Assembly: GCA_050288425.1 (NCBI GenBank)
Contig: JBNKDU010000093.1
Span: 1 to 64,000 of the forward strand
Reading direction: 5' to 3'
Origin: JARRKU01 sp050288425
GTDB lineage: Bacteria > Desulfobacterota > Desulfobacteria > Desulfobacterales > Desulfosarcinaceae
DNA length: 64,000 bases
The notes beneath the pieces were generated by a model. The model saw only the letters and a program-made list of their open reading frames with translations. It ran no database searches and was not told where the DNA came from. Both the position numbers and the translations under genes were made by a program. This document shows positions 1 to 8,486 of the stretch, piece after piece; the stretch's first letter is position 1, and every line of letters begins with the position of its first letter.

Positions 1-263
1 GTCCGCCGGCAAAAAGATCCCGTACGTGATATGTCACGCTATCCAGAGTGTGAGAGGTAACGTGATTGAAATAGAGCCTAAGCGAAGGACGGCCGGCAAG
101 TCAAGGCGAATCGCCCGACGCGATTCGGACGGAAAGGCGAAATGTCGAATCCATGTGGGGCGAATGGTATTTCCTTGAGATGAAAAACAATTATTGTTAA
201 GAGCTTACCGATCAACGGCCTTGCGGCTTCCATCAGGACCGAATCGGCATTCGAGGAATCGTT
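1..263. other. upstream non-coding stretch
   Basis: No convincing gene is seen. The stretch holds a perfect 7-bp hairpin (CGAATCG at 107-113, CGATTCG at 121-127) without a following T-run, then an AT-rich tract near 181-200 that could contain the promoter of the downstream acetyltransferase gene. Confidence 0.4.
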
Positions 264-749
264 ATGGATCTGCTGATCAAGCTTTACAAGCTGCCGCCGG
301 TGGAACCGGAGGTAGCGGAATTGGATTCCCGCAACATCGTGGTCCGGCGGGCGATGGCCTATGAGCGTTCCCGGGTCGTGGCGTGGATCGATGCGACGTT
401 CAATCCATTGTGGGCCGACGAGGGGAGGGTGGCCTTCGGCCGGAATCCCATCGGCTGTTTCATCGCCCAGGAGGGAGCGGAGTACATCGGATTCTGTTGC
501 CTGGACACCACCTATCGCAATTTTGTCGGCCCCATCGGCGTGGCCGCCTCCCGGCGGGGCAGCGGAATCGGCCGGGTCCTCCTGCTGGCCGCGCTTGGAC
601 AGATGCGGGCCGATGGCTACGCCTATGCCGTGGTGGGTGATGCGGGCGCGCCGGAGTTTTTCGAGAAAGCGGCGGGCGCCGTTTCCATCGATGGTTCCAC
701 GCCGGGGCCTTATCCCCCCGGAAGCAAGGGGAAGAAGCAGGCGAAATAG
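264..749 (+). CDS. GNAT-family N-acetyltransferase
   Basis: This is a 161-residue protein of the GNAT fold, which transfers an acetyl group from acetyl-CoA to an amine on an unidentified substrate. The visible support is the acetyl-CoA loop in motif A (RRGSGIG near residue 94, fitting R/Q-x-x-G-x-G), followed by a helix and a C-terminal strand with GDAGAPEFFEKAAGA. A short N-terminal extension (about 30 residues) precedes the domain. The protein is probably cytoplasmic, since no signal peptide is seen. It stands alone in front of a permease gene on the same strand, with a 75-base gap. The substrate cannot be read from the sequence. Confidence 0.8.
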   Translation: MDLLIKLYKLPPVEPEVAELDSRNIVVRRAMAYERSRVVAWIDATFNPLWADEGRVAFGRNPIGCFIAQEGAEYIGFCCLDTTYRNFVGPIGVAASRRGSGIGRVLLLAALGQMRADGYAYAVVGDAGAPEFFEKAAGAVSIDGSTPGPYPPGSKGKKQAK

Positions 750-824
750 CGGACGAATCCGGTTAAGAATTTCAACGAACCGAAGTCAACTGCACCCCGT
801 ATGGGGTGCTACGGATCGAATTCC

Positions 825-2048
825 ATGTCATTTGAATCGTTTGTGGCGCGACGCTACCTGAAAGTCAAACACCAGGGCAGGCTGGTGCCGCTGATCACCG
901 TGCTCTCCACCCTGGGAGTGGCGGTGGGCGTCATGGTGCTCGTCATCGTGATCGCGGTGATGACCGGTTTCCAATCCGAACTGAAAAAGCGGATCCTGGG
1001 AATCGAGGCCCACATGCTGGTGATGCCCTACTCGGGGTGGATCGGGAATTACGACGAACTCGGCCGGCGGATCGAGGCATCGCCCGAGGTGCTGCGCGCC
1101 GCGCCTTTCGTCTTTGCCCAGGGGATGGTGCGGGCCCGCAAAGGTGTGAGCGGCATCGTATTGCGGGGGATCGACCCGGACCACACCATCGTCGAGGTCC
1201 CGACCCGAGGAGAGCGGAACCTGTCCCAGTTGTTGAAATCGGGATCGGACGGCCCCGAGACCGGCATCGTGCTGGGTTCGGTATTGGCGGACAAACTGAA
1301 ACTCTCCGTGGGCGACGGCGTGCTGGTCATGGTGGTGGGTTCCCGCCAGGTCAATCTGCGCAGGTTGCCGCGCATGCAACGCCTGAAGGTGATCGGCATG
1401 TTCGAAACCGGGATGCATCAGTACGACGGCAGCATCGGCTACGTTCAATTGCAGGACCTGCAGCGCATGATGGGCATCGGCAACCAGGCGACCGGCCTGG
1501 AGGTTCGGTTGCGGGATGCCGACCTGGCGGAGTCCGTCTCCCGGCAGGTGATGCAGATCGTCGGCCTCGACTATTGGGTCAACCACTGGAAGATGATGCA
1601 CCGCAATCTTTTCTCCATGCTGGCGCTGCAAAAGGTCGTCATGTACATCATCCTGACCCTCATCATCGTGGTGGCGGCCTTCAACGTGGCCAGCGCGCTG
1701 ATCATGATGGTTCGCGAAAAGACCAAGGATATCGCCATCCTGAAGGCCATGGGAGCGACGCGGGAGAGCTTGAAAAAGATATTCCTGGGCAAGGGTGTGG
1801 TCATCGGCCTGGTGGGGATCTTCATCGGTGTCACCGCGGGACTGGCCGTCTGCCTGGTGTTGGCCCGCTACCCGTTCATCAAGCTGCCGGGGGATGTCTA
1901 TTTTCTCACCACCTTGCCGGTACAAATCGATTGGATGGATTTGGTGGCCATCGTGGGGGGTACCTTGATCATCTGTGTCTGCGCGTCGCTCTATCCGGCC
2001 GGGCAGGCCGCCAAGATGAACCCTGTGGATGCCATTCGATACGGATAG
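825..2048 (+). CDS. LolC/LolE-family lipoprotein-releasing ABC permease
   Basis: This is an inner-membrane permease of the LolC/E (FtsX/MacB-type) family, whose members extract lipoproteins from the inner membrane together with LolD ATPase. The architecture is typical for 407 residues: one N-terminal membrane segment (about 20-45), a large periplasmic domain, and three C-terminal membrane segments with the FtsX-like sequence VREKTKDIAILKAMGA. I chose the ATG at 825 because family members begin with MSFE-FVARRYL. The ATG at 801 would add eight atypical residues. No lolD-like ATPase gene lies beside it, so the partner must be encoded elsewhere, or this is one half of a split locus. Confidence 0.87.
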   Translation: MSFESFVARRYLKVKHQGRLVPLITVLSTLGVAVGVMVLVIVIAVMTGFQSELKKRILGIEAHMLVMPYSGWIGNYDELGRRIEASPEVLRAAPFVFAQGMVRARKGVSGIVLRGIDPDHTIVEVPTRGERNLSQLLKSGSDGPETGIVLGSVLADKLKLSVGDGVLVMVVGSRQVNLRRLPRMQRLKVIGMFETGMHQYDGSIGYVQLQDLQRMMGIGNQATGLEVRLRDADLAESVSRQVMQIVGLDYWVNHWKMMHRNLFSMLALQKVVMYIILTLIIVVAAFNVASALIMMVREKTKDIAILKAMGATRESLKKIFLGKGVVIGLVGIFIGVTAGLAVCLVLARYPFIKLPGDVYFLTTLPVQIDWMDLVAIVGGTLIICVCASLYPAGQAAKMNPVDAIRYG

Positions 2049-2099
2049 GCGGCGGGGCAACCCCTTCGAATCGCCGTTACCCTGTCAGGGAGACGCCAC

Positions 2100-2573
2100 A
2101 TGCGCATGCTGTTCAAGATTGTCGGACTGGTCATCGTCCTGTTGCTGATCCTTTTTGCCGTGGTTGCCGACATGTCCTGGGGGCATCGACTCCTCAACGG
2201 CCTGGACCTGGGGAACTACCTGCGGCTGGCCAGCCTGGTGAGCCTGGTGATCGTCGGAATCTTTTTGTGGGGCCACAAGCGTCGGATCGAAGCTTCCCAG
2301 AAATACCGGCGGGCCGATGAAGCCCTGGCCAAGGCCGAGGAGACCGCCGACCGCAGAATGAAAGCCCTCGAGGCCACCGAGAAACGGCTCGAGGACAGCT
2401 ATGCGGACAAGGCAAAGGGGCTGGATCAACAGATCGACCGGGCCACCGCGCAATACCAGCAACGCATCAAAGTTCTCAAGGAGCAGAACCTGGAACTCAA
2501 GGAGACCGTGAGCAAATTGATGCGGACCTTGAAGAAGCAACGGCAGACCAATGCCGATCCCGCCAGGAAATAA
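2100..2573 (+). CDS. membrane protein with C-terminal coiled coil, unknown function
   Basis: I do not recognise the family. The 157-residue protein has two membrane segments (about residues 5-23 and 43-59), then a basic turn, and a long charged helix with coiled-coil character from about 65 to 150 (many A/E/K/R/L, heptad-like). It follows the LolC/E-type gene by 51 bases on the same strand and may be co-transcribed, which hints at an envelope role. That is inference from position only. The C-terminal helix is predicted on the cytoplasmic side by the positive-inside rule (WGHKRRIEASQKYRR after the second segment). Confidence 0.65.
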   Translation: MRMLFKIVGLVIVLLLILFAVVADMSWGHRLLNGLDLGNYLRLASLVSLVIVGIFLWGHKRRIEASQKYRRADEALAKAEETADRRMKALEATEKRLEDSYADKAKGLDQQIDRATAQYQQRIKVLKEQNLELKETVSKLMRTLKKQRQTNADPARK

Positions 2574-2776
2574 CCCCGATCGTTCACCGGCCGCCGGACC
2601 TCTGTTGCCGTTTGGCTTATTCATCCGGCTATGGTACTATTTCATCATCCTGTTTGGCGAGCGAGCGGGGAACCATTTCCGGGTAAGGACCGCACGGGAC
2701 CGGACCGATACCTCAAATGGAGCATGCCCGGAGTCCGGCCGAACCAGCCTTGCCTGCCAGATCGAAAGAGGGAACC

Positions 2777-3487
2777 ATGATTTCCAAGACACCGATTCGA
2801 TTCCATTACACCTTCAAATTCCAGGACGGTCGCGCCAGGGACTACCTGATCGCCCTCGATCCGGAAACGCTGAGCCTGGTTCAGGACCACGATGACCCGG
2901 TTTATCCCGAATGGACCAACCTGGACTTCGAGCAATGCCACTGCTGCCCGCTGACGGTGACCACGCATCCCCAATGCCCCATCGCCATCAACATCATGGA
3001 ACTGGTGGAATCGTTCAAGGACGTCTTTTCCTACCATGATTGCGACGTGGTTTGCCTGACCAAGGAGCGCACCTTCTCCAAGAAGACATCCGTGATGGAG
3101 GGCTTGTCGGCGATTTTCGGCGTCATCATGGCCACCAGCGACTGCCCGGTGATGGAGTTCCTGAAACCCATGGCCCGCTTTCACCTGCCCTTCGCCACCA
3201 TCGAGGAGACCACGGTCCGCACTGCATCCATGTATCTGCTGGCCCAGTATTTCCGGCACAAGGATCGGCCGGGCATGAATTTCGATTTTTCCACCCTGGA
3301 GAAGCATTACGCGTCGGTGGAGCAAGTCAACGAAGGCCTGCTCCGGCGCATCAACTCCGTCGGCAGCGAAGATGCCGACAAGAACGCCATCATCACGCTG
3401 CACTCGCTGTCTCAGTTTCTCTCCATGGAAATTGATTACAGTCTCAGTGGACTGGAACCTATTTTTGTCGGACGATATGCCGATTAG
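2777..3487 (+). CDS. uncharacterised cysteine-motif protein, first tandem paralogue (DUF6901-like)
   Basis: This 236-residue protein is a paralogue of the next gene. Shared features are an N-terminal beta-rich part, a motif C-x2-C-P-L-x6-C-P-x-A-x-N near residues 54-70, and a highly conserved central block reading MATS-CP, then KPMARFHLPFA, then YLL-QYF. It may belong to DUF6901. That is a recollection of the family, not a search result. No signal peptide or membrane segment is visible. The start at 2777 is preceded by AAAGAGGGA and matches the paralogue start; the ATG at 2717 would add 20 unrelated residues. Function unknown; the spaced cysteines could bind a metal or form disulfides. Confidence 0.7.
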   Translation: MISKTPIRFHYTFKFQDGRARDYLIALDPETLSLVQDHDDPVYPEWTNLDFEQCHCCPLTVTTHPQCPIAINIMELVESFKDVFSYHDCDVVCLTKERTFSKKTSVMEGLSAIFGVIMATSDCPVMEFLKPMARFHLPFATIEETTVRTASMYLLAQYFRHKDRPGMNFDFSTLEKHYASVEQVNEGLLRRINSVGSEDADKNAIITLHSLSQFLSMEIDYSLSGLEPIFVGRYAD

Positions 3488-3524
3488 GGACCGCCATCCG
3501 GAATCGAGCCAAAAGCGGAAACCC

Positions 3525-4232
3525 ATGCCGAAGTTCACCATCAGATATTTATTTCAAATGGAGGACGGTCAGCAGGATACGTTTGCGCTCGAGCTGGATG
3601 AGGAAACCCTGATCGCCGAGGTGCAGTTGCCGTCGGACCTGCCGGACTGGACCCTGCTGGAGGTGGATCAATGTCCCAATTGCCCCCTGGCGGCAGCCGA
3701 GGGGGTGCGCTGTCCGGCGGCCGTCAACATGGTGGGACTGGTGGAGCGTTTCAGCGATTTGTTGTCCCACGACGAGACGCAAGTGGAGGTGGAAACGGTG
3801 GATCGTCTGGTCTTTCGCAAGACCACCATCCAACGGGGGGTCTGTTCGCTCCTCGGTTTGTTGATGGCCACATCCGCCTGCCCCAGGACCGATTTTTTCA
3901 AGCCCATGGCCCGATTCCATCTGCCCTTCGCCAGTACGGCGGAAACCATATGGCGCGCGGCGTCCACCTACCTCCTGTCCCAGTATTTTTTCAAACAGGA
4001 CGGAGGAATCCCGGACGTGCGGTTCGTAGGACTCCGGGAGCTTTACCGTCATATCCAGACGGTGAACTACGCCTTCGCCAAACGTCTTCGCCGGGCCTGC
4101 CAATGCGATTCCATGGTCAATGCCGTCATTCTGCTGGACATGTTCGCCCAGTCCATGCCGGTGGCCATCGACGATTCCCTGGAGCAGATACGCCCCCTGT
4201 TCGCCGCCTACCTCTCCAATCAGGGCCGGTAG
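3525..4232 (+). CDS. uncharacterised cysteine-motif protein, second tandem paralogue (DUF6901-like)
   Basis: This is the second copy of the tandem pair, 235 residues and collinear with the upstream gene over its whole length. The same C-x2-C-P-L-x6-C-P-x-A-x-N motif is present, and the core MATSACP then KPMARFHLPFA is almost unchanged, while the ends have diverged. That pattern suggests an old duplication with the core under selection. The ATG at 3525 is chosen because MPKFTIRYLF aligns with the start of the first copy, although the frame stays open upstream. Only 37 bases separate the two genes, so they are probably one transcript. No function can be assigned. Confidence 0.7.
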   Translation: MPKFTIRYLFQMEDGQQDTFALELDEETLIAEVQLPSDLPDWTLLEVDQCPNCPLAAAEGVRCPAAVNMVGLVERFSDLLSHDETQVEVETVDRLVFRKTTIQRGVCSLLGLLMATSACPRTDFFKPMARFHLPFASTAETIWRAASTYLLSQYFFKQDGGIPDVRFVGLRELYRHIQTVNYAFAKRLRRACQCDSMVNAVILLDMFAQSMPVAIDDSLEQIRPLFAAYLSNQGR

Positions 4233-4318
4233 CGCTTGCGGGGCAGGGAACCGGCCGGCGACGACAGAACCGCGATGCGCCGATTTCCTGTTATTGGCGC
4301 CGAAATTCGACGTCAGCC

Positions 4319-4347
4319 TTGACAACCCTTTCAAATCACGCTTAATT
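4319..4347 (+). promoter_or_regulatory. sigma-70-type promoter of the helicase gene
   Basis: A perfect -35 box (TTGACA, 4319-4324) is followed after 17 bases by TTAATT (4342-4347). Transcription would start near 4355, leaving a leader of about 75 bases before the TTG start at 4429. Confidence 0.55.
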
Positions 4348-4428
4348 AACTGTTTCACCGGATTTCACAACCGACCCGAACCGGGCGATTTCCAAGTCGT
4401 CACGCCATCGCAAGAAAAGAGACCGAAT

Positions 4429-6060
4429 TTGATCAGACCGTTAAAAACTATCTGGAATAAAGTCAGAGGATTAAAGAGCAAAACCCAGCCTGGCAAGGCC
4501 AAAACGATTCAAACTCCATCCAAGAAGGATTCCGCCGAGCCCGGGACCGCTGGTGATCAGCACCGGCCGAAGGTGGTCCGCGCCACGCCCAAAAAAGATC
4601 AGCGCAGGCCCAAATCCAGGAGCAAGGGGACGGGACCATCCCGTCAGCAGGAGCAGCCGCAATGGGATCCGGCGAGTTTCGATGTCCTGCCGGCAGAGGG
4701 CAAGACCCGATTTCAGGATCTCAATCTGCCCGAATCCATCCTTCATGCCATCGCCGATCTCGGCTTCCAATACTGCACTCCGATCCAGGCGGAGATCCTG
4801 CCCAGCATCCTGCAGGGCAAGGATGCCACCGGCAAGGCCCAGACCGGCACCGGCAAGACGGCCGCTTTCATCATTTCCGTCCTGGCGCACATGCTGGCGA
4901 AACCGGTCTCGTCCAAACGACCGCCCGGCACCCCCCGCATCCTGGTGGTGGCCCCCACCCGTGAATTGGTCATGCAAATCGCCGATGAAGCCAAGGAACT
5001 GGCCAAGTATACCTCCTTTCGCGTGGTCAGCGTATTCGGCGGGATGGATTATGAAAAGCAGCGAAGCAGCCTGACCAACACCCGGACCGATATCGTGGTG
5101 GCCACGCCGGGCCGCCTGCTCGATTTCAAGCGCCGGCGGGATGTGGACCTTAGCCAGGTGGAAGTGGTGATCATCGACGAGGCCGATCGAATGCTGGACA
5201 TGGGCTTCATCCCGGACGTGCGCAAGATCATTTACAGCACGCCCCACAAATCCAAGCGCCAGACGCTCTTTTTCAGCGCCACGATCACGCCCGACGTGAA
5301 CCGTCTGGCCGAGCAGTGGACCCGTCAGCCCATAAAGGTGGAGATCGAGCCCGAACAGGTGGCGGTGGATACCGTGGAGCAACTGGTCTACATCGTCACC
5401 AACGAAGACAAGAACACGCTGCTGTACAATATCATCACCATGAAGGAACTGAATCAGGTGATCGTCTTCTGCAACCGCAAGGACGAGACCCGCCGCCTGA
5501 CGGAGATGCTGAAACGCTACGACATGGATTGCGCCATCCTTTCCGGGGACGTGCGCCAGCACACCCGGGTGCGGACGCTGAACAAATTCAAGGCGGGCAA
5601 GATCCGGGTCCTGGTGGCCACCGACGTGGCCGGGCGCGGGATCCACATAGAGGGCATGGATCACGTCATCAACTACACCCTGCCCCGCGACCCCGAGGAC
5701 TATGTCCACCGCATCGGACGCACCGGCCGGGCCGGCTCCACCGGCACGTCCATCAGCTTTGCCGACGAGGAAGACAGCTTCTATATCCCGGCCATCGAGG
5801 AATTGATCGGCAACGGTCTGCCCTGTATCTATCCGGAAGAGGAGTGGCTGAAACCACTGCCGCCGCCTCCCAAGTCCAAGACCGCGCCCGAGCAGGACGG
5901 GCAGAGGCGGTCTTCGTCGCGCAGGAGCAGCGGACAACGGCGAAACCGGCGCACCTCCCAGGGATCGCGAAAACCGCAGGCGCAGGGATCAGGCAAACCG
6001 CAGGGATCGCGCAAACCGCGTCGCAGACGGCCCCCCAGGAAAGACACGGACGCATCCTGA
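4429..6060 (+). CDS. rhlB: DEAD-box ATP-dependent RNA helicase, RhlB-like
   Basis: This is an RNA-unwinding ATPase of the DEAD-box superfamily, probably acting in mRNA decay or ribosome assembly. All core motifs are present: Q motif (FQDLNLPE...CTPIQ), AQTGTGKT, PTREL, TPGR, DEAD, SAT, and HRIGRTGRAG. The sequence after the core (SISFADEEDSF--PAIEELIG) resembles RhlB. A basic N-terminal extension of about 85 residues and an Arg/Ser/Gly/Pro-rich tail (about residues 490-543) flank the core and are likely RNA contacts. No ATG occurs in frame before the Q motif. I chose TTG at 4429, preceded by AAGAGA and consistent with the promoter at 4319. The protein is 543 residues with this start. Confidence 0.85.
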   Translation: MIRPLKTIWNKVRGLKSKTQPGKAKTIQTPSKKDSAEPGTAGDQHRPKVVRATPKKDQRRPKSRSKGTGPSRQQEQPQWDPASFDVLPAEGKTRFQDLNLPESILHAIADLGFQYCTPIQAEILPSILQGKDATGKAQTGTGKTAAFIISVLAHMLAKPVSSKRPPGTPRILVVAPTRELVMQIADEAKELAKYTSFRVVSVFGGMDYEKQRSSLTNTRTDIVVATPGRLLDFKRRRDVDLSQVEVVIIDEADRMLDMGFIPDVRKIIYSTPHKSKRQTLFFSATITPDVNRLAEQWTRQPIKVEIEPEQVAVDTVEQLVYIVTNEDKNTLLYNIITMKELNQVIVFCNRKDETRRLTEMLKRYDMDCAILSGDVRQHTRVRTLNKFKAGKIRVLVATDVAGRGIHIEGMDHVINYTLPRDPEDYVHRIGRTGRAGSTGTSISFADEEDSFYIPAIEELIGNGLPCIYPEEEWLKPLPPPPKSKTAPEQDGQRRSSSRRSSGQRRNRRTSQGSRKPQAQGSGKPQGSRKPRRRRPPRKDTDAS

Positions 6061-6206
6061 GTCCCCGAGGTGGCGTTCGGCCCCGTCCCATCGAGCACAC
6101 CTGTCAATTACTTGTTTGACAATAGCAGGCCTGTCCCAATTCAATGGGATGGGAATTTGCACTCAATTACCGCGGCCGTGTCCATGATTCCGGATCGGAA
6201 AAGAAG

Positions 6207-6232
6207 ACAAACCCCGCTTTCGCGGGGTTTGT
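6207..6232. terminator. bidirectional intrinsic terminator
   Basis: A perfect 11-bp stem (ACAAACCCCGC / GCGGGGTTTGT) with the loop TTTC lies between the convergent helicase and cytochrome genes. The right arm contains TTTGT, and an A-rich stretch (AAAAGAAGA) precedes the left arm, so it can serve both strands. Confidence 0.8.
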
Positions 6233-6293
6233 CGTGACGATGAAGGCATGAAGGGGCAGACGTTGGGGGCGTCCGCGCCGCTGTTTGTTCTGA

Positions 6294-7673
6294 TCAGTAG
6301 GGAGCCGAACTGATGACAGGGCTATACTTTTCGATCCGGCCGCTCTCCAGGCGCATCTTGTAGATATTCTGCATATCCTGATAGACCTGGAACACCTGGA
6401 AAAAACCGTGCCAGTGGGCGTAGTCCGGGGCGTTCATGGCCGCTCCCTGGCGCGCCCGGCGGCCGGTATGATGCCACAGGTAGTACGACAGCTCCTGGAA
6501 ACCGTCCTGCCAGGGATTGGGGCCCAGCAGGTTTTTGGCTTTGAGTTCTGCATTCATCTTCATGGCGCCGTCCCAGTAGCGGTTATACAGCATTTCCGCG
6601 TTGTCCAGGATGGCGCGCTGGGTCTGGATATGGCTGGGGCCGTGGCAGCTGCCGCAGACCTTTCTCATATTCTCCTCGCCCTTGACGCCGTCGCCGCGCT
6701 CGCCACTGCGCACCACGCTCTTCTTGTGCATGGAGTCCCACTTGAGACGTTCCTGCACGTTGTGGGTGGTGGAGAGTTCGCCGATTCCGCTCATGTGGCA
6801 GGTGGCGCAGGTGGGCGCTTTGTAGTCGCTGGGCTCCCAGGCATCCGGAGGGCTGTCGAATTCCCATTTTTCACCCTGGGTAAGATACAACTGCCCGTGC
6901 TTGCTCTCGGTGTAGATTTCGATATTGGGGTGGTCCGGTCCCAGGTGGCAGGCGCCGCAGGCTTCCGGTTTGCGGGCGTCGGACTTCTTGAAGGAGTGCC
7001 GTTCGTGACATACGGTGCAGGTGCCCACCGAACCGTCCGGGTAGCGGGTGCCCACTCCGCCGGGCCAGGTTTCATTGATGGGTTTGTTGTCGGGCCCCAG
7101 TTCCACGGTGCTGCCATGGCAGGCCTGGCAGCCGGAGGAGCGCGCCGCACGATCGACGCCGTCGGCGCCCGGCGGTGTCCCCTGGGATTTGATATCGATG
7201 GTCTTGCCGGTGATAAAGGCGGCGCCTTCCAGGTGGAATTGAAGCTTGACCATGCCGGCGGTATCCATCACCGCCCGGCTGGCCAACTTGGCGTGACCGC
7301 TCTTCAGGAATTGCTCGACTTCCTGGGGGTGGCAACGGCTGCAGGTCTTGGAGGAAACCATGGGAGAAATATAGGTCTGCGTGCCTTTGACGCCCGCGCA
7401 CTGGCTGGCCATGGGCGAAGACTTCTCGACTACGTGGCAGTCATAGCAGGAAACGCCCGCGTGGCTCATGCGGCTGGCCTTCCAGCCCTCCATGACACCC
7501 GGCATTTTGGTGGCGTGACACTCGATGCAACCCAGCGCCTCCTTGGTGAACCCCCGCTTGATGACCAGTTCCTTGGGAATGTTGGGATATTCCTCGGCGC
7601 CGGCCGATGCGGCCAGGAAGGCCAGCAGCATGGCCAGGGCCAACAACACGGGTTTGCATGATGAAAACGTCAT
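6294..7673 (-). CDS. hao: octaheme c-type cytochrome, hydroxylamine oxidoreductase (Hao) family
   Basis: This secreted 459-residue cytochrome has a signal peptide (residues 1-26, cleavage after SAGA) and exactly eight CxxCH heme sites, starting at residues 49, 76, 111, 182, 219, 239, 289 and 340. The C-terminal part has the Hao-like signature GRRARQGAAM then APDYAHWHG. Family members interconvert hydroxylamine, nitric oxide, nitrite or ammonium in the periplasm. Hao proteins paired with a NapC-type donor in non-nitrifiers are thought to act reductively. Whether Tyr418 is the heme-crosslinking tyrosine of true oxidases needs alignment. The start at 7673 follows a strong AAAGGAGG; the longer frame to 7730 lacks a signal peptide at its N-terminus. 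The gene is downstream of the NapC-like gene in a two-gene operon. Confidence 0.85.
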   Translation of the reverse strand: MTFSSCKPVLLALAMLLAFLAASAGAEEYPNIPKELVIKRGFTKEALGCIECHATKMPGVMEGWKASRMSHAGVSCYDCHVVEKSSPMASQCAGVKGTQTYISPMVSSKTCSRCHPQEVEQFLKSGHAKLASRAVMDTAGMVKLQFHLEGAAFITGKTIDIKSQGTPPGADGVDRAARSSGCQACHGSTVELGPDNKPINETWPGGVGTRYPDGSVGTCTVCHERHSFKKSDARKPEACGACHLGPDHPNIEIYTESKHGQLYLTQGEKWEFDSPPDAWEPSDYKAPTCATCHMSGIGELSTTHNVQERLKWDSMHKKSVVRSGERGDGVKGEENMRKVCGSCHGPSHIQTQRAILDNAEMLYNRYWDGAMKMNAELKAKNLLGPNPWQDGFQELSYYLWHHTGRRARQGAAMNAPDYAHWHGFFQVFQVYQDMQNIYKMRLESGRIEKYSPVISSAPY

Positions 7674-7743
7674 ACCATCCTCCTTTGATCTGTAATGCAA
7701 TCGCTTGCCACTCAGCCAACCTGCGGACACGGTAATCGTGCAA

Positions 7744-8313
7744 TCAGGTTTGTTTTTTAAAATAGCGCGCTACCATCCCCGCCATATCCTTATGGCCCAC
7801 GTGCGGGTGGCATTCGGCGCATTTCTTGGTCGTATCGCCGCGCAGATAGGCGCGATGGGCCAGAAACCCCCCCCGGGGCATTCCCGGCGCGGCGTCGAGC
7901 TGATGATGGCACCGGCGGCAGGCCGAGTCGTAGGTAAACTCCAGGCGCTGCTTTTCCGCATTGGCCATCCAGTCGAATGTCTCCACCGACATGGTCAGAT
8001 TCTGGATCACATCGCCTGTTCCGGTGACGGCCTTGGCGGCGACGTACTCCACGAAATCGCCATGGGGCAGATGGCAGTCCACGCACTGGGCCGCGAATCC
8101 CTGGGGATTGATGCCGCCGTGGGTGGATTGCTTCCAGGAATTGCGAAAAGGATTCATGGCATGGCAGGTGACGCAAAAGGTATCGGTATTGGTGGTTTCG
8201 ATCATGAATCCCGAAGCCAGCACCACCACGAAGGTCAACGCCGCACCCACGGCGAGTCCGAACCACCAGCCTTTCCTGCTCTTTGCTTTTCCGGGGGGGA
8301 GTGAGGATGTCAT
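7744..8313 (-). CDS. NapC/NirT/NrfH-family tetraheme quinol dehydrogenase, Hao partner
   Basis: This 189-residue membrane-anchored cytochrome takes electrons from menaquinol and passes them to a periplasmic reductase. It has one N-terminal membrane anchor (about residues 16-38) and four CxxCH sites (CVTCH, CVDCH, CRRCH, CAECH). It is the first gene of the hao operon, 70 bases ahead of the octaheme gene, so the octaheme protein is its likely partner, as in the haoCA pairs of Campylobacterota. It is a separate paralogue from the napC at 9399. The operon probably starts in the 8314-8486 gap, where a palindrome is found. Confidence 0.87.
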   Translation of the reverse strand: MTSSLPPGKAKSRKGWWFGLAVGAALTFVVVLASGFMIETTNTDTFCVTCHAMNPFRNSWKQSTHGGINPQGFAAQCVDCHLPHGDFVEYVAAKAVTGTGDVIQNLTMSVETFDWMANAEKQRLEFTYDSACRRCHHQLDAAPGMPRGGFLAHRAYLRGDTTKKCAECHPHVGHKDMAGMVARYFKKQT

Positions 8314-8440
8314 GAAGCCGTTCCTTATGATCTGTTCCAGCCGTTGATGCGCGTTGCAGCGAAGTAAAGAGGAAAAATACTTCGCTTGCTCCGGTGATTT
8401 ACTTATCTGCCGAACGCGGCGAAAAGATCAAGGAACGGTT

Positions 8441-8458
8441 TTGTAAAAGTTGTTACAA
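8441..8458. promoter_or_regulatory. palindromic operator candidate upstream of the hao operon
   Basis: TTGTAA (8441-8446), six bases, then TTACAA (8453-8458) form a perfect inverted repeat about 130 bases before the NapC-like start. The half-site TTACA recurs before the nap operon at 9289-9305, so one regulator, likely the OmpR-type protein encoded between them, could bind both. Confidence 0.45.
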
Positions 8459-8486
8459 TCCGGGTTAGGGATTTAAGATGAAGCGG

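Noticed and set aside
828..2060. Long open frame on the minus strand opposite the LolC/E-type gene
   Set aside because: It is antisense to a clear membrane-protein gene and its translation is rich in His, Asp and Gln without any domain; a GC-rich shadow.
6147..6160. GG-N10-GC arrangement on the plus strand after the helicase gene
   Set aside because: The -24 part is poor, and no plus-strand gene follows before a terminator and minus-strand genes.
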